Assembly (NCBI RefSeq): GCF_029210365.1
Contig: NZ_JARGES010000055.1
Coordinates: forward strand, 163,354-227,353
Origin: Mesorhizobium sp. YIM 152430
GTDB lineage: Bacteria; Pseudomonadota; Alphaproteobacteria; Rhizobiales; Rhizobiaceae
Direction: 5' to 3'
DNA: 64,000 nt
Shown here: in pieces, positions 37,849 to 46,361 of the stretch
Numbering within the stretch: position 1 is the first letter of the stretch
How the letters are laid out: each line of letters starts with the position of its first letter
Program-made: the position numbers and the translations under genes
The notes under the pieces: model-generated
Told to the model about the DNA's origin: nothing
Seen by the model: the letters and a program-made list of their open reading frames with translations, nothing else
The model's database searches: none

Positions 37849-38220
37849 ATGGCCGATCTCATCATCGTTTACTGGCGCGACATCCCCGCCCAGGTGATCG
37901 TGCGCAAGGGGCGGCAGAACGCCAAGCGCGAACTGCCGCTGCGCTTCACCGAGGCGATCGACATGTGCGCCATGCGCACTGGCGCCGGCGAAACCGATGC
38001 GTATCTTGCCGAATGGCGCAAGGCCGATCCGGTGCCGGTGGGAGACGATCTCGAAACCGAGGCCGACAAGGCGCTGGCCGAATTCGACGCCGCCTATGAT
38101 CGCGAGCGCCTCGTCGCGCTCGTCAAGGCCGGAGGTCGCGAGACCGACAGGGCAACAAACGGTCGCGAGACCGACCGGGGATCAGCCGGTCTGGAAAAGA
38201 ACATGGCGGAGGAGCGCTGA
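37849..38220 (+). CDS. PF13769-type protein of corrinoid methyltransferase clusters
   Basis: A 123-aa protein matching the short family labelled Virulence_fact (PF13769). That label is misleading: in alphaproteobacteria the family travels with MttB-family methyl-transfer genes. The conserved core is VYWRDIPAQVIVRKGRQN (about 6-23) to MRTGAGETDAYL. The C-terminal tail holds an in-frame tandem of 9 residues beginning GRETDR, from a 27-nt DNA repeat at 38134-38187. Its stop abuts the next ATG with no gap, so it is coupled to the MetF-like gene. Function unknown. Confidence 0.78.
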   Translation: MADLIIVYWRDIPAQVIVRKGRQNAKRELPLRFTEAIDMCAMRTGAGETDAYLAEWRKADPVPVGDDLETEADKALAEFDAAYDRERLVALVKAGGRETDRATNGRETDRGSAGLEKNMAEER

Positions 38221-39087
38221 ATGACGAAGATTGCCGCATCGATCGAGGTTGCGCCCACGCAAGCCGTCGAATCCAACGACCTGCCGGGTCTCTTCCCGGA
38301 AGGCTCGCGCGTCTACATCACCGATATCGGAAACGATTCGACCGACACGCTGGTCGCCGCCGCAAGGCGCGTGCGCGATCTGGGCTACCGGCCCGTCCCG
38401 CATTTCGCCTCGCGCCGCCTGACGACCCGCGCGGCACTCGAAGACCGCATCCGCCGCTCGGCCCAGGAGGCCGGCATCACCGACGCGCTTGTCATCGGCG
38501 GCGGTCTCGACAAGCCGGCCGGCGAGTTCGCCTCGACCATGGACGTGCTCGAAACCGGCTTCTTCGAGAAATACGGCATCACGCATCTCGGCGTCGCCGG
38601 TCATCCCGAGGGCAGCCCCGATTTCACCGAGGCTGAGGCCATCGAGGCGCTTCGCCAGAAGCAGGATTTCGCCAAGCGTTCGGGCATCGAATTGCGTATC
38701 GTCACCCAGTTCGGCTTCGACCCGCAGAAATTCATCTCGTGGGCCGAGGACCTGAAGGCGCAAGGGATCGACCTGCCCGTCCATCTTGGCGTCGCCGGGC
38801 CCGCCAAGATCACGACGCTGATCAAGTTCGCAGCCATGTGCGGCGTCGGCAACTCGATCTCCTTCCTGAAGAAGAACGCCCTCTCGCTCACCGCGCTCGC
38901 CACCAGCCATTCGCCCGAAGGCATGGTCGGGCCGATCGAGAAGCACTGGCAGGCAACGCCCGGCAGCGCCATCGCGCAGATCCACGTCTTTCCCTTCGGC
39001 GGCCTGAAGAAGAGCACCGAATGGCTCGGCGAGCGCGGCTCGTGGCCATCGCCCGCCGCCGCATCAGTCGCCCATGCATCCCGTTAA
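38221..39087 (+). CDS. Methylenetetrahydrofolate reductase family protein (MetF-like)
   Basis: A 288-aa TIM-barrel flavoprotein of the MetF family. Recognisable segments are SRVYITDIGNDSTD (early strand), VIGGGLDKPAGEF and VTQFGFDPQKF (flavin and folate site), with GVAGPAKI in the last barrel part. It lies exactly after the PF13769 gene and 24 nt before the THF methyltransferase. In this context it likely oxidises methyl-THF to methylene-THF, the reverse of its biosynthetic direction. The direction is inference from the operon. Confidence 0.86.
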   Translation: MTKIAASIEVAPTQAVESNDLPGLFPEGSRVYITDIGNDSTDTLVAAARRVRDLGYRPVPHFASRRLTTRAALEDRIRRSAQEAGITDALVIGGGLDKPAGEFASTMDVLETGFFEKYGITHLGVAGHPEGSPDFTEAEAIEALRQKQDFAKRSGIELRIVTQFGFDPQKFISWAEDLKAQGIDLPVHLGVAGPAKITTLIKFAAMCGVGNSISFLKKNALSLTALATSHSPEGMVGPIEKHWQATPGSAIAQIHVFPFGGLKKSTEWLGERGSWPSPAAASVAHASR

Positions 39088-39111
39088 ATCCTCGCGCCCA
39101 AGGATCTTGAA

Positions 39112-40080
39112 ATGACCCGCACGATCGTCGCCTCCGCGACCAGGGAAATCATCATCGGCTTCGATCAGCCCTTTTGCGTCATCGGCGAGCGGATCAATCC
39201 GACCGGCCGCAAGAAGCTCGCGGCCGAAATGGTCGCCGGCAATTTCGACACGGTGACGAAGGACGCGCTCGAACAGGTCGCTGCCGGCGCCACCATGCTC
39301 GACGTCAATGCCGGCGTCACCGCCGTCGACCCGAACGCGACCGAACCCGCGCTTCTCGTCCAGACGCTGGAGATCGTGCAGAACCTCGTCGACGTGCCGC
39401 TTTCGATCGACAGTTCCGTCTCCGCCGCCATCGAGGCTGCGCTCAAGGTCGCCAAGGGCCGCCCGCTGGTCAATTCGGTGACCGGCGAGGAGGAAAAGCT
39501 CGAGGCGATCCTGCCTCTGGTCAAGAAATACGACGTCCCCGTCGTCGCCATCTCCAATGACGAGACCGGCATTTCGATGGACCCGGACGTGCGTTTCGCC
39601 GTGGCGAAGAAGATCGTCGAACGCTGCGCCGATTTCGGCATTCCCGCCCATGACGTCGTGGTCGACCCGCTGGTCATGCCGATCGGCGCGCTGGGCGACG
39701 CCGGCCGCCAGGTCTTCGCGCTCCTGCGGCGCCTGCGCGAGGAACTGAAGGTCAACACCACCTGCGGCCTCTCCAACATCTCCTTCGGCCTGCCGCACCG
39801 CCACGGCATCAATGCCGGCTTCATCCCGATGGTCATCGGCGCCGGCATGACGAGCGCGATCATGAACCCCTGCCGCCCGCAGGAGATGGAGGCCGTGCGC
39901 GCCGCCAACGTCCTCAACGGCACCGACCGCGACTGCACCACCTGGATTCGCACCTACAAGGACTACAAACCAGCCGAAGGCGGCCACGCGGTCGCCGCGC
40001 CGGTTCCCGTCAGCGCACCAGGCGAAGGCAGCAACGGCCGCCGCCGCGGCGGACGCGAAGCGCGGATGGCGCGGGGATAG
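39112..40080 (+). CDS. Methylcorrinoid:tetrahydrofolate methyltransferase (pterin-binding, MtgA-like)
   Basis: A 322-aa protein whose first 280 residues form a pterin-binding TIM barrel. The early motif is IGERINPTGRKKLAAEM, followed by MLDVNAGV, SIDSSVSAAIEAAL, NSVTGEEEKLEAI and SNDETG. This pattern is shared with AcsE, MtgA and the pterin domain of MetH. It transfers the methyl from the methyl-corrinoid protein to tetrahydrofolate. The C-terminal tail (about 285-322) is Gly/Arg-rich and probably disordered. It belongs to the run of PF13769, MetF-like and reactivase genes. Confidence 0.88.
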   Translation: MTRTIVASATREIIIGFDQPFCVIGERINPTGRKKLAAEMVAGNFDTVTKDALEQVAAGATMLDVNAGVTAVDPNATEPALLVQTLEIVQNLVDVPLSIDSSVSAAIEAALKVAKGRPLVNSVTGEEEKLEAILPLVKKYDVPVVAISNDETGISMDPDVRFAVAKKIVERCADFGIPAHDVVVDPLVMPIGALGDAGRQVFALLRRLREELKVNTTCGLSNISFGLPHRHGINAGFIPMVIGAGMTSAIMNPCRPQEMEAVRAANVLNGTDRDCTTWIRTYKDYKPAEGGHAVAAPVPVSAPGEGSNGRRRGGREARMARG

Positions 40081-40121
40081 GCTTTCGTGCCTGAGAGAGT
40101 GTTTCGTTTGAAAGAACTCGA

Positions 40122-42185
40122 TTGAACGCCCCCTCCAACATCAAGGACCCGCTGGTCCTGTTCATGCCCTCCGGCAAGCGCGGGCGGTTTCCCGTCGGGA
40201 CCACCGTGCTCGACGCCGCGCGCGATCTCGGCGTCTATGTCGAAAGCGTCTGCGGCGGCCGGGCGACCTGTGGGCGCTGCCAGATCGAGGTGCAGCAAGG
40301 CCATTTCGCCAAGCACAAGATATCGTCCGCCGCCGACCACATCTCCCCCTTCGGCGCCAAGGAAGAGCGCTACGCCAGGGTGCGCGACCTCAAGGAAGGC
40401 CGGCGCCTGTCCTGCTCCGCCACCATTCAGGGCGATCTCGTCATCGACGTGCCACAGGACGTGCAGATCAATGCGCAGGTCGTGCGCAAGTCGCCGATCG
40501 ACCGCGTCATCGAGCGCAATCCGGCCGTCCAGCTTTGCTATGTCGAGGTCGACGAGCCCGACATGCACAAGCCGCTCGGCGATCTCGACCGACTGAAGGT
40601 CATGCTCGAAAGGGATTGGGGCTGGCAGGATCTGCTCGTCTCCCAGCATCTCCTGCCGCAGGTCCAGTCGATCCTGCGCAAGGGCAACTGGGGCGTCACC
40701 GCCGCCATTCACCGCGACCTCGATTCCTCGCGGCCGACCCTTATCGCGCTGTGGCCGGGCCTCAAGAACGAGGCCTATGGCATCGCCTGCGACATCGGCT
40801 CGACCACCATCGCGATGCACCTCGTCTCGCTGCTCTCGGGCCGCATCGCCGCGACTTCCGGCACGCAGAACCCGCAGATCCGCTTCGGCGAAGACCTGAT
40901 GAGCCGCGTCTCCTACGTGATGATGAACCCGGACGGGCGCGAGGCGATGACCAAGGCCGTGCGCGGCGCGGTCAATGACCTCATCGACAAGGTTTGCGCG
41001 GAAGCCGAAGTGGAGCACGACACGCTGCTCGACGCCGTCTTCGTCGGCAATCCGATCATGCACCACCTCTTTCTCGGCATCGATCCGACCGAACTCGGCC
41101 AGGCGCCCTTCGCGCTCGCCGTCTCGGGCGCGGTGCATACGTGGGGAAGCGAGATCGGACTGAAGATCAACCACGGCGCGCGCGTCTACGTGCTCCCATG
41201 CATCGCCGGCCATGTCGGCGCGGATGCCGCCGGCGCAACGCTGTCGGAAGGCCCGCACCGGCAGGACCGCATGATGCTGCTGGTCGATGTCGGCACCAAC
41301 GCCGAGATCGTGCTCGGCAACCGACAGCGCCTCCTCGCTGCCTCCTCCCCCACCGGTCCCGCCTTCGAGGGCGCGGAGATTTCGTCCGGCCAGCGCGCCG
41401 CGCCGGGCGCGATCGAGCGCGTGCGCATCGATCCCGACACGCTGGAGCCGAAGTTCCGCGTCATCGGCGTCGACAAATGGTCGGACGAACCGGGCTTCTT
41501 CGAGGATGCCGAGGCCGTCGGCATTACCGGCATCTGCGGCTCGGCGATCATCGAGGTCGTCGCGGAGATGTATCTTGCCGGCATCATCACCGAGGACGGT
41601 GTGGTCGACGGCTCGCTCGCCGCCAGATCCCCGCGCATCGAAGCCTCGGGCCGCACCGCGACCTATGTGCTTCACGAAGGCAAGCAGCGCATCACCGTCA
41701 CGCAGAACGACGTGCGCGCGATCCAGCTTGCCAAGTCGGCGCTTTATGCCGGCATCAAGCTCCTGATGGAGAAGCAGGGCGTCGAGACCGTCGAAACGAT
41801 CTGCTTCGCCGGAGCCTTCGGTTCGTTCATCGACCCGAAATATGCGATGGTCCTCGGCCTGATCCCCGATTGCGAGTTGTCCGACGTCAAGGCCGTCGGC
41901 AATGCCGCCGGCACCGGCGCGCTGATGGCGCTTCTCAACCGCGACCATCGCCGCGAAATCGAGGACACCGTTCAGCGCATCGACAAGATCGAGACCGCCT
42001 TGGAACCGAATTTCCAGCAACTCTTCATCAACGCCATGGCACTGCCGAACAAGGTCGACCCGTTCCCGAAGCTGGCAGCGCAGGTGAAGCTGCCCGAGCG
42101 CAAGGCGACCCCCGCCGCCGAAGGCGATGCCGTCCCCCGCCGCCGCTCGCGAGAGGAACGCGCCGCAAGACGCAGCCGGGATTGA
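40122..42185 (+). CDS. Corrinoid activation protein, ASKHA/2Fe-2S type (RACo-like)
   Basis: A 687-aa reductive activator that would restore inactive Co(II) corrinoid to Co(I) using ATP. The N-terminal 2Fe-2S domain has C44-x5-C50-x2-C53 (VCGGRATCGRC) and C98 (RLSC). The ASKHA ATPase domain follows with AYGIACDIGSTTIAMHL, LLVDVGTNAEIVL and CFAGAFGSF. The start is TTG at 40122; an upstream stop at 40092 and no other start in between leave no better choice. It is the last gene of the methyl-transfer run, 41 nt after the THF methyltransferase. Confidence 0.9.
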   Translation: MNAPSNIKDPLVLFMPSGKRGRFPVGTTVLDAARDLGVYVESVCGGRATCGRCQIEVQQGHFAKHKISSAADHISPFGAKEERYARVRDLKEGRRLSCSATIQGDLVIDVPQDVQINAQVVRKSPIDRVIERNPAVQLCYVEVDEPDMHKPLGDLDRLKVMLERDWGWQDLLVSQHLLPQVQSILRKGNWGVTAAIHRDLDSSRPTLIALWPGLKNEAYGIACDIGSTTIAMHLVSLLSGRIAATSGTQNPQIRFGEDLMSRVSYVMMNPDGREAMTKAVRGAVNDLIDKVCAEAEVEHDTLLDAVFVGNPIMHHLFLGIDPTELGQAPFALAVSGAVHTWGSEIGLKINHGARVYVLPCIAGHVGADAAGATLSEGPHRQDRMMLLVDVGTNAEIVLGNRQRLLAASSPTGPAFEGAEISSGQRAAPGAIERVRIDPDTLEPKFRVIGVDKWSDEPGFFEDAEAVGITGICGSAIIEVVAEMYLAGIITEDGVVDGSLAARSPRIEASGRTATYVLHEGKQRITVTQNDVRAIQLAKSALYAGIKLLMEKQGVETVETICFAGAFGSFIDPKYAMVLGLIPDCELSDVKAVGNAAGTGALMALLNRDHRREIEDTVQRIDKIETALEPNFQQLFINAMALPNKVDPFPKLAAQVKLPERKATPAAEGDAVPRRRSREERAARRSRD

Positions 42186-42194
42186 CCAACCGCC

Positions 42195-44015
42195 CTATTC
42201 GACGAACAGATCCACCTTCTGAAACGTCCGCACGTCGACCAGCCCCTGATCCGAAATCCGCAATTCGGGGATGACCACGAGCGCCAGAAGGGAGTGCTGC
42301 ATGTAGGCGTTGTTGAGGTCGCAGCCGACCGCGCGCATCGCCGCCGTCAGCTTCTCGGCCTTCTGCGCGACGGTCTCCGCCCGCTCGTCCGACATCAGCC
42401 CTGCGATCGGCAGTTCGACCAGAGCCAGTTCCCGGCCTTCCGAGATCAGCACGACCCCGCCGCCGACCTCGCCGAGACGATTGGCCGCCTGCGCCATGTC
42501 GGCCTTGTTGGTGCCGACGACGATCATGTGATGGCTGTCATGGGCGACCGTCGAGGCCATCGCGCAGGGCTTCGTGTATCCGAAACCGGAGACGAGCGCG
42601 TTGACGACGCTGCCCGTCGCCCTGTGCCTCTCGACCAACGCGATCTGGCAGACGTCGTTCGCGCCGTCCATCGCCACCAGCCCGTTCTCGACGGCTAAAT
42701 CCATCTCGAGCGCGCGCGTCGGCGCCTGGTTCTCGATCACGCCGATCACCCGCGCCCGGACCGAATTCGCGCCCTCCGGCGCCCTAATGTCGAAATCGGC
42801 CGCCGTCAGCGTCTTGCCGAGCCTCACCGTCTGCTTGGCCCTGGCCGGATAGGGATAGGGCTCGATCTCCGCGACGAGCCGGCCGCTCTCGGCCAGCAGG
42901 CGGCCATGCGCATAAACCTCGTCGATCTTCAGCGCCGCCAGATCCGAAACGAGGAGGAAGTCGGCCATGCGCCCCGGCGAAATCGAGCCGATCTCGCGCT
43001 CCAGCCGGAAATGCTGCGCCGTGTTGAGCGTCGCCATCTGGATCGCCGTGACCGGCTTCAGCCCCTGCGCGATCGCGTGGCGCACGACGCGGTCCATGTG
43101 GCCGTCCTCGACCAGGGTGCCCGAATGGCAGTCATCGGTGCAAAGGATGAAATTGCGCGGGTCGAGCCCCGATTCCGTCACCGCCTTGACCTGTTCGGCC
43201 ACGTCGTACCAGGCCGAGCCGAGCCGCAGCATGGCGCGCATTCCCTGCCGCACGCGGGCGATGGCATCTTCCGCGCGCGTGCCTTCGTGGTCGTCCTCCG
43301 GCCCGCCGGCGACATAGCCGTGGAAGGCGGGACCGAGGTCCGGCGAGGCATAATGTCCGCCGACGGTGCGTCCGGCCTTCATCGTCTCGGCGATCTCCGC
43401 GACCATCTTCGGATCGTTCGCCGAGACGCCCGGAAAGTTCATCATCTCGCCGAGCCCGATGATGTTTTCCCAGGTCATCGCCTCGGCAACGTCGGCCTCA
43501 TCGAGCGTCGCGCCCGGCGTCTCCAGCCCCGGCGCGGACGGCACGCAGGACGGCATCTGGACATGGACGTTGACCGGCATCGCCATCGCCTCGTCATGCA
43601 TCAGCCTGACGCCGTCGAGCCCGAGAACATTGGCAATCTCGTGCGGATCGATGAACATCGAGGTCGTGCCGTGCGGAATGACGGCGCGGCAGAACTCGGT
43701 GACCGTCACCATGCCGCTCTCGACATGCATGTGCGCGTCGCACAGGCCCGGTACGAGATAGCGCCCGCCGGCGTCGATCACCTCGGTCCCCTCGCCGATT
43801 GCGTGGCTGGCATCCGGCCCGCAATAGGCAAACCGGCCACCGGACACGGCAAGATCGGTCCCCGCGATGATCTCGCCGGAATAGACATTGACCCAGCGTC
43901 CGTTACGGATGACGAGATCGGCCGGCTTGCGGCCGGTCGCGACATCGACGAGCGTGGACGCCATCTCGTGCCAGGGGGCTGGCCTGCGGCGCGGGCGATT
44001 GAATTTTTCTGACAT
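42195..44015 (-). CDS. ade: Adenine deaminase family amidohydrolase
   Basis: A 606-aa metal-dependent amidohydrolase that would convert adenine to hypoxanthine. The N-terminal composite domain is followed by the barrel with VPGLCDAHMHVESGMVTV (metal HxH), FIDPHEIANVLG and LCTDDCHSGTLV. The adenine-deaminase-type C-terminal domain has GFGYTKPCAMASTVAHDSHH. Length matches E. coli Ade (588 aa). The start at 44015 was chosen over a long upstream extension. It converges on the reactivase gene with 9 nt between, and lies downstream of the TRAP permease on the same strand. Confidence 0.88.
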   Translation of the reverse strand: MSEKFNRPRRRPAPWHEMASTLVDVATGRKPADLVIRNGRWVNVYSGEIIAGTDLAVSGGRFAYCGPDASHAIGEGTEVIDAGGRYLVPGLCDAHMHVESGMVTVTEFCRAVIPHGTTSMFIDPHEIANVLGLDGVRLMHDEAMAMPVNVHVQMPSCVPSAPGLETPGATLDEADVAEAMTWENIIGLGEMMNFPGVSANDPKMVAEIAETMKAGRTVGGHYASPDLGPAFHGYVAGGPEDDHEGTRAEDAIARVRQGMRAMLRLGSAWYDVAEQVKAVTESGLDPRNFILCTDDCHSGTLVEDGHMDRVVRHAIAQGLKPVTAIQMATLNTAQHFRLEREIGSISPGRMADFLLVSDLAALKIDEVYAHGRLLAESGRLVAEIEPYPYPARAKQTVRLGKTLTAADFDIRAPEGANSVRARVIGVIENQAPTRALEMDLAVENGLVAMDGANDVCQIALVERHRATGSVVNALVSGFGYTKPCAMASTVAHDSHHMIVVGTNKADMAQAANRLGEVGGGVVLISEGRELALVELPIAGLMSDERAETVAQKAEKLTAAMRAVGCDLNNAYMQHSLLALVVIPELRISDQGLVDVRTFQKVDLFVE

Positions 44016-44056
44016 CTTCGATGACACTCCGTTTGAACCGAATGTGCCAAGCCGTT

Positions 44057-44084
44057 GGACGGAAAGCCAGATTGCTTTCCGTCC
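44057..44084. other. 28-nt hairpin between the TRAP permease and adenine deaminase genes
   Basis: GGACGGAAAGC-N6-GCTTTCCGTCC has perfect 11-bp arms and a 6-nt loop, about 22 nt downstream of the TRAP permease stop (minus strand). No U-tract follows on either strand, so it may be an RNA-processing or operator site rather than a terminator. Confidence 0.6.
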
Positions 44085-44106
44085 GATCCCGCGAAAACTG
44101 TTTCGC

Positions 44107-46275
44107 CTAATCCGCGCCGCGCGCCAGGGTCCGCGGCTCCACCACCCGCTTCTGATATGCGAACAGCGCACCGCCGACCGCAAGGCCGATCAGGTCGGAG
44201 GTCCATCCGCCCTTGATCATCGCAAGCGCTGCGAAAAGAAGCAGGATGCGCAGGACGGCATTCAACGGCCCGAAGAACCAGCCGATGACGGAGGACGACA
44301 GGAGGTAGATGCCGATCGTCGCCGTCACGAAGACGTGGATGATGTCGAGCCACTCGCCCTGCATCAGCATTTCCGCCGAATAGAAGAACATGAACGGCAC
44401 GACGAAGGCCGCGAGCCCGATCTTGAAGCTCTCCACCGACGTTTTCATCGGGTCGGACCGGGCGAGCGCCGCCCCCGCATAGGCGGCCAGCGCCACGGGC
44501 GGCGTGATCGCGGACATCACCGCGTAGTAGAAGATGAAGAAATGCGCCACGAGCGGCTGGATGCCGAGTTGGATCAGTCCCGGCGCCAGCACGGATGCCG
44601 CAACGGCATAGGCGGCCGTCGTCGGCATTCCCATGCCCAGGATGATGGAGACGCACATGGCGAAGAACAGCGCGATGAGTTGGTTCTGCTCGGCAAGTGC
44701 AAGAAGCACCGCCGAAAAGCGCGTGCCGACGCCCGTCAGCGCGATCACGCCGACGATGATGCCCGCCGCCGCGCACACCGCGACGAGCTGGAGCGACATC
44801 TTGGCGGCGAGTTCGAAGGCGTAGAGGATCGCGCGCGGCCCCATTCTGTTGGGCGTCAGCCAGGAGACGACGGCCGCCGCAATCATCGCCAGCGTGCCGG
44901 CGCGGATGACCGAATAGCCGGCGAAGAGCGCATAGATCAGGATGACGATCGGAACGAACAGATAGACCTGCATCAAGAGCTTGCCAAATTTCGGCAGTTC
45001 CGAACGCGGAAGCCCCTTCATGCCCTTCTTGGTCGCCTCGAGATCGACCATGAAATAGACCGAGGCGAAATAGAGGATGGACGGGATGATCGCGGCGACC
45101 ACGATCTCCGTATAGGGAATGCCGGTGATCTCGGCCATGATGAAGGCGCCGGCGCCCATGATCGGCGGCATGATCTGGCCGCCCGAGGATGCGGCCGCTT
45201 CGACGGCCGCCGCTGTCTGCGGCTTGTAGCCGACCTTGCGCATCAGTGGGATGGTCAGTGATCCGGTCGAGACGACATTGCCGGCGGATGTGCCGTTGAT
45301 CGTGCCCATCAGGCCCGAGGCGAAGACGGCGACCTTGGCCGGTCCGCCGCGCGCCTGCCCGGCGGCTGCAAAGGCGAAATTGACGAAATACTCGCCCACT
45401 TTCGAGGCTTGCAGAAACGCCGCGAAGGTGACGAACAGGATGATGTAGGTCGACGAGATGGCCGTCGTCGGCCCCAGAATCCCCTGGTCGGTATAGACAT
45501 AGGTGAAGAAGCGCGACACCGAATAGCCGCGATGCTGGAGGAAGCCCGGCAGCCACGGCCCGACGAAACTGTAGAGGATGAAGACGCCGGCGATGATGAC
45601 CAGAGCCAGTCCGGCAAGGCGGCGGGTCAGTTCCAGGATCAGGATGACGCCGGCGATCGAGGCCCACATGTCGCCCGGCTGCGCCATGCCGGTGCCGGCG
45701 CGAAGGCGCAGCGCGCCCGCATTGTAGATGATGTAGAGGCAGACTGCCCCGGCGGCGACCGCCAGCAGAACGTCCGCGAGATTGATCCGGTCCTCGGCCG
45801 GGTCGGCGAAGAACCAGCCATGGACGACGGCAAGGACCGTGCCCGCAAGCAAGGGGATGCCGAAGGTCTGGAACGCGAAGGCAGGCGGCGCGGCCTGGCC
45901 CGTCGTCCACCAGTTGCCCCAGGCGACGAGCATACAGAACGCTCCGTAGAGAATGCCGGCTGCGGCGCCGAAAAGCACGATGAGGCCAAGCGGGTTGCGT
46001 TTGGCCTCCCCGGCCTCCTTGGTGACGCCATGCGCGGAATAGAGCAGGAAGCCGATCGCAAGACCGCCCGCGATGTGGATCAGCCGATAGGTCCACGTCT
46101 CCAGCGGGTAGAGGTTCATCACCGCGATGTGGAAGACGGTGTAGGCGATGCAGGCGACGACGACCAGCCAGTGCATCGGCCCGCGGAAAAGCCGCTGGTT
46201 GTAGCCCTGCGGCTCGATGTCCACGCCTTCGGCGAGATTGATCGTATCTGGCGATGCCGTGCTGGTTTGCGTCAT
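44107..46275 (-). CDS. TRAP transporter fused permease (TAXI type, DctQ-DctM fusion)
   Basis: A 722-aa inner-membrane protein combining the small 4-helix DctQ subunit (first part) with the 12-helix DctM subunit. The DctM motif GTINGTSAGNVVSTG and the later GMGMPTTAAYAVAA are conserved in TRAP permeases. It is a Na+-dependent secondary transporter working with the TAXI solute-binding protein encoded upstream. The start at 46275 has GGGGAGGG about 6 nt upstream. Substrate class unknown; TAXI systems have few characterised ligands (for example glutamate). Confidence 0.92.
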   Translation of the reverse strand: MTQTSTASPDTINLAEGVDIEPQGYNQRLFRGPMHWLVVVACIAYTVFHIAVMNLYPLETWTYRLIHIAGGLAIGFLLYSAHGVTKEAGEAKRNPLGLIVLFGAAAGILYGAFCMLVAWGNWWTTGQAAPPAFAFQTFGIPLLAGTVLAVVHGWFFADPAEDRINLADVLLAVAAGAVCLYIIYNAGALRLRAGTGMAQPGDMWASIAGVILILELTRRLAGLALVIIAGVFILYSFVGPWLPGFLQHRGYSVSRFFTYVYTDQGILGPTTAISSTYIILFVTFAAFLQASKVGEYFVNFAFAAAGQARGGPAKVAVFASGLMGTINGTSAGNVVSTGSLTIPLMRKVGYKPQTAAAVEAAASSGGQIMPPIMGAGAFIMAEITGIPYTEIVVAAIIPSILYFASVYFMVDLEATKKGMKGLPRSELPKFGKLLMQVYLFVPIVILIYALFAGYSVIRAGTLAMIAAAVVSWLTPNRMGPRAILYAFELAAKMSLQLVAVCAAAGIIVGVIALTGVGTRFSAVLLALAEQNQLIALFFAMCVSIILGMGMPTTAAYAVAASVLAPGLIQLGIQPLVAHFFIFYYAVMSAITPPVALAAYAGAALARSDPMKTSVESFKIGLAAFVVPFMFFYSAEMLMQGEWLDIIHVFVTATIGIYLLSSSVIGWFFGPLNAVLRILLLFAALAMIKGGWTSDLIGLAVGGALFAYQKRVVEPRTLARGAD

Positions 46276-46306
46276 GATATCCCTCCCCGAGGACACCGGT
46301 CAGATG

Positions 46307-46342
46307 GCAAAAGCCCCGGCGGCGCGGGTGCGCAACCGGGGC
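46307..46342 (-). terminator. Attenuator-like hairpin between TAXI binding protein and TRAP permease
   Basis: On the minus strand, GCCCCGG pairs with CCGGGGC, followed by TTTTGCC. It lies in the 86-nt gap after the binding-protein stop and before the permease start. Such a partial terminator would leave the binding protein more abundant than the permease. Confidence 0.65.
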
Positions 46343-46361
46343 GTGAGAGGCGCGAAGGCGA

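Noticed and set aside
39963..42020. 685-codon minus-strand open frame across the THF methyltransferase and reactivase genes
   Set aside because: It is antisense to well-supported genes with visible motifs; the composition is Arg/Asp/Gly-rich shadow sequence with no family match.
43778..46096. 772-codon minus-strand frame overlapping the TRAP permease
   Set aside because: It is in a different frame of the same region as the TRAP permease, is Arg-rich, and lacks the membrane helices expected of any transporter.
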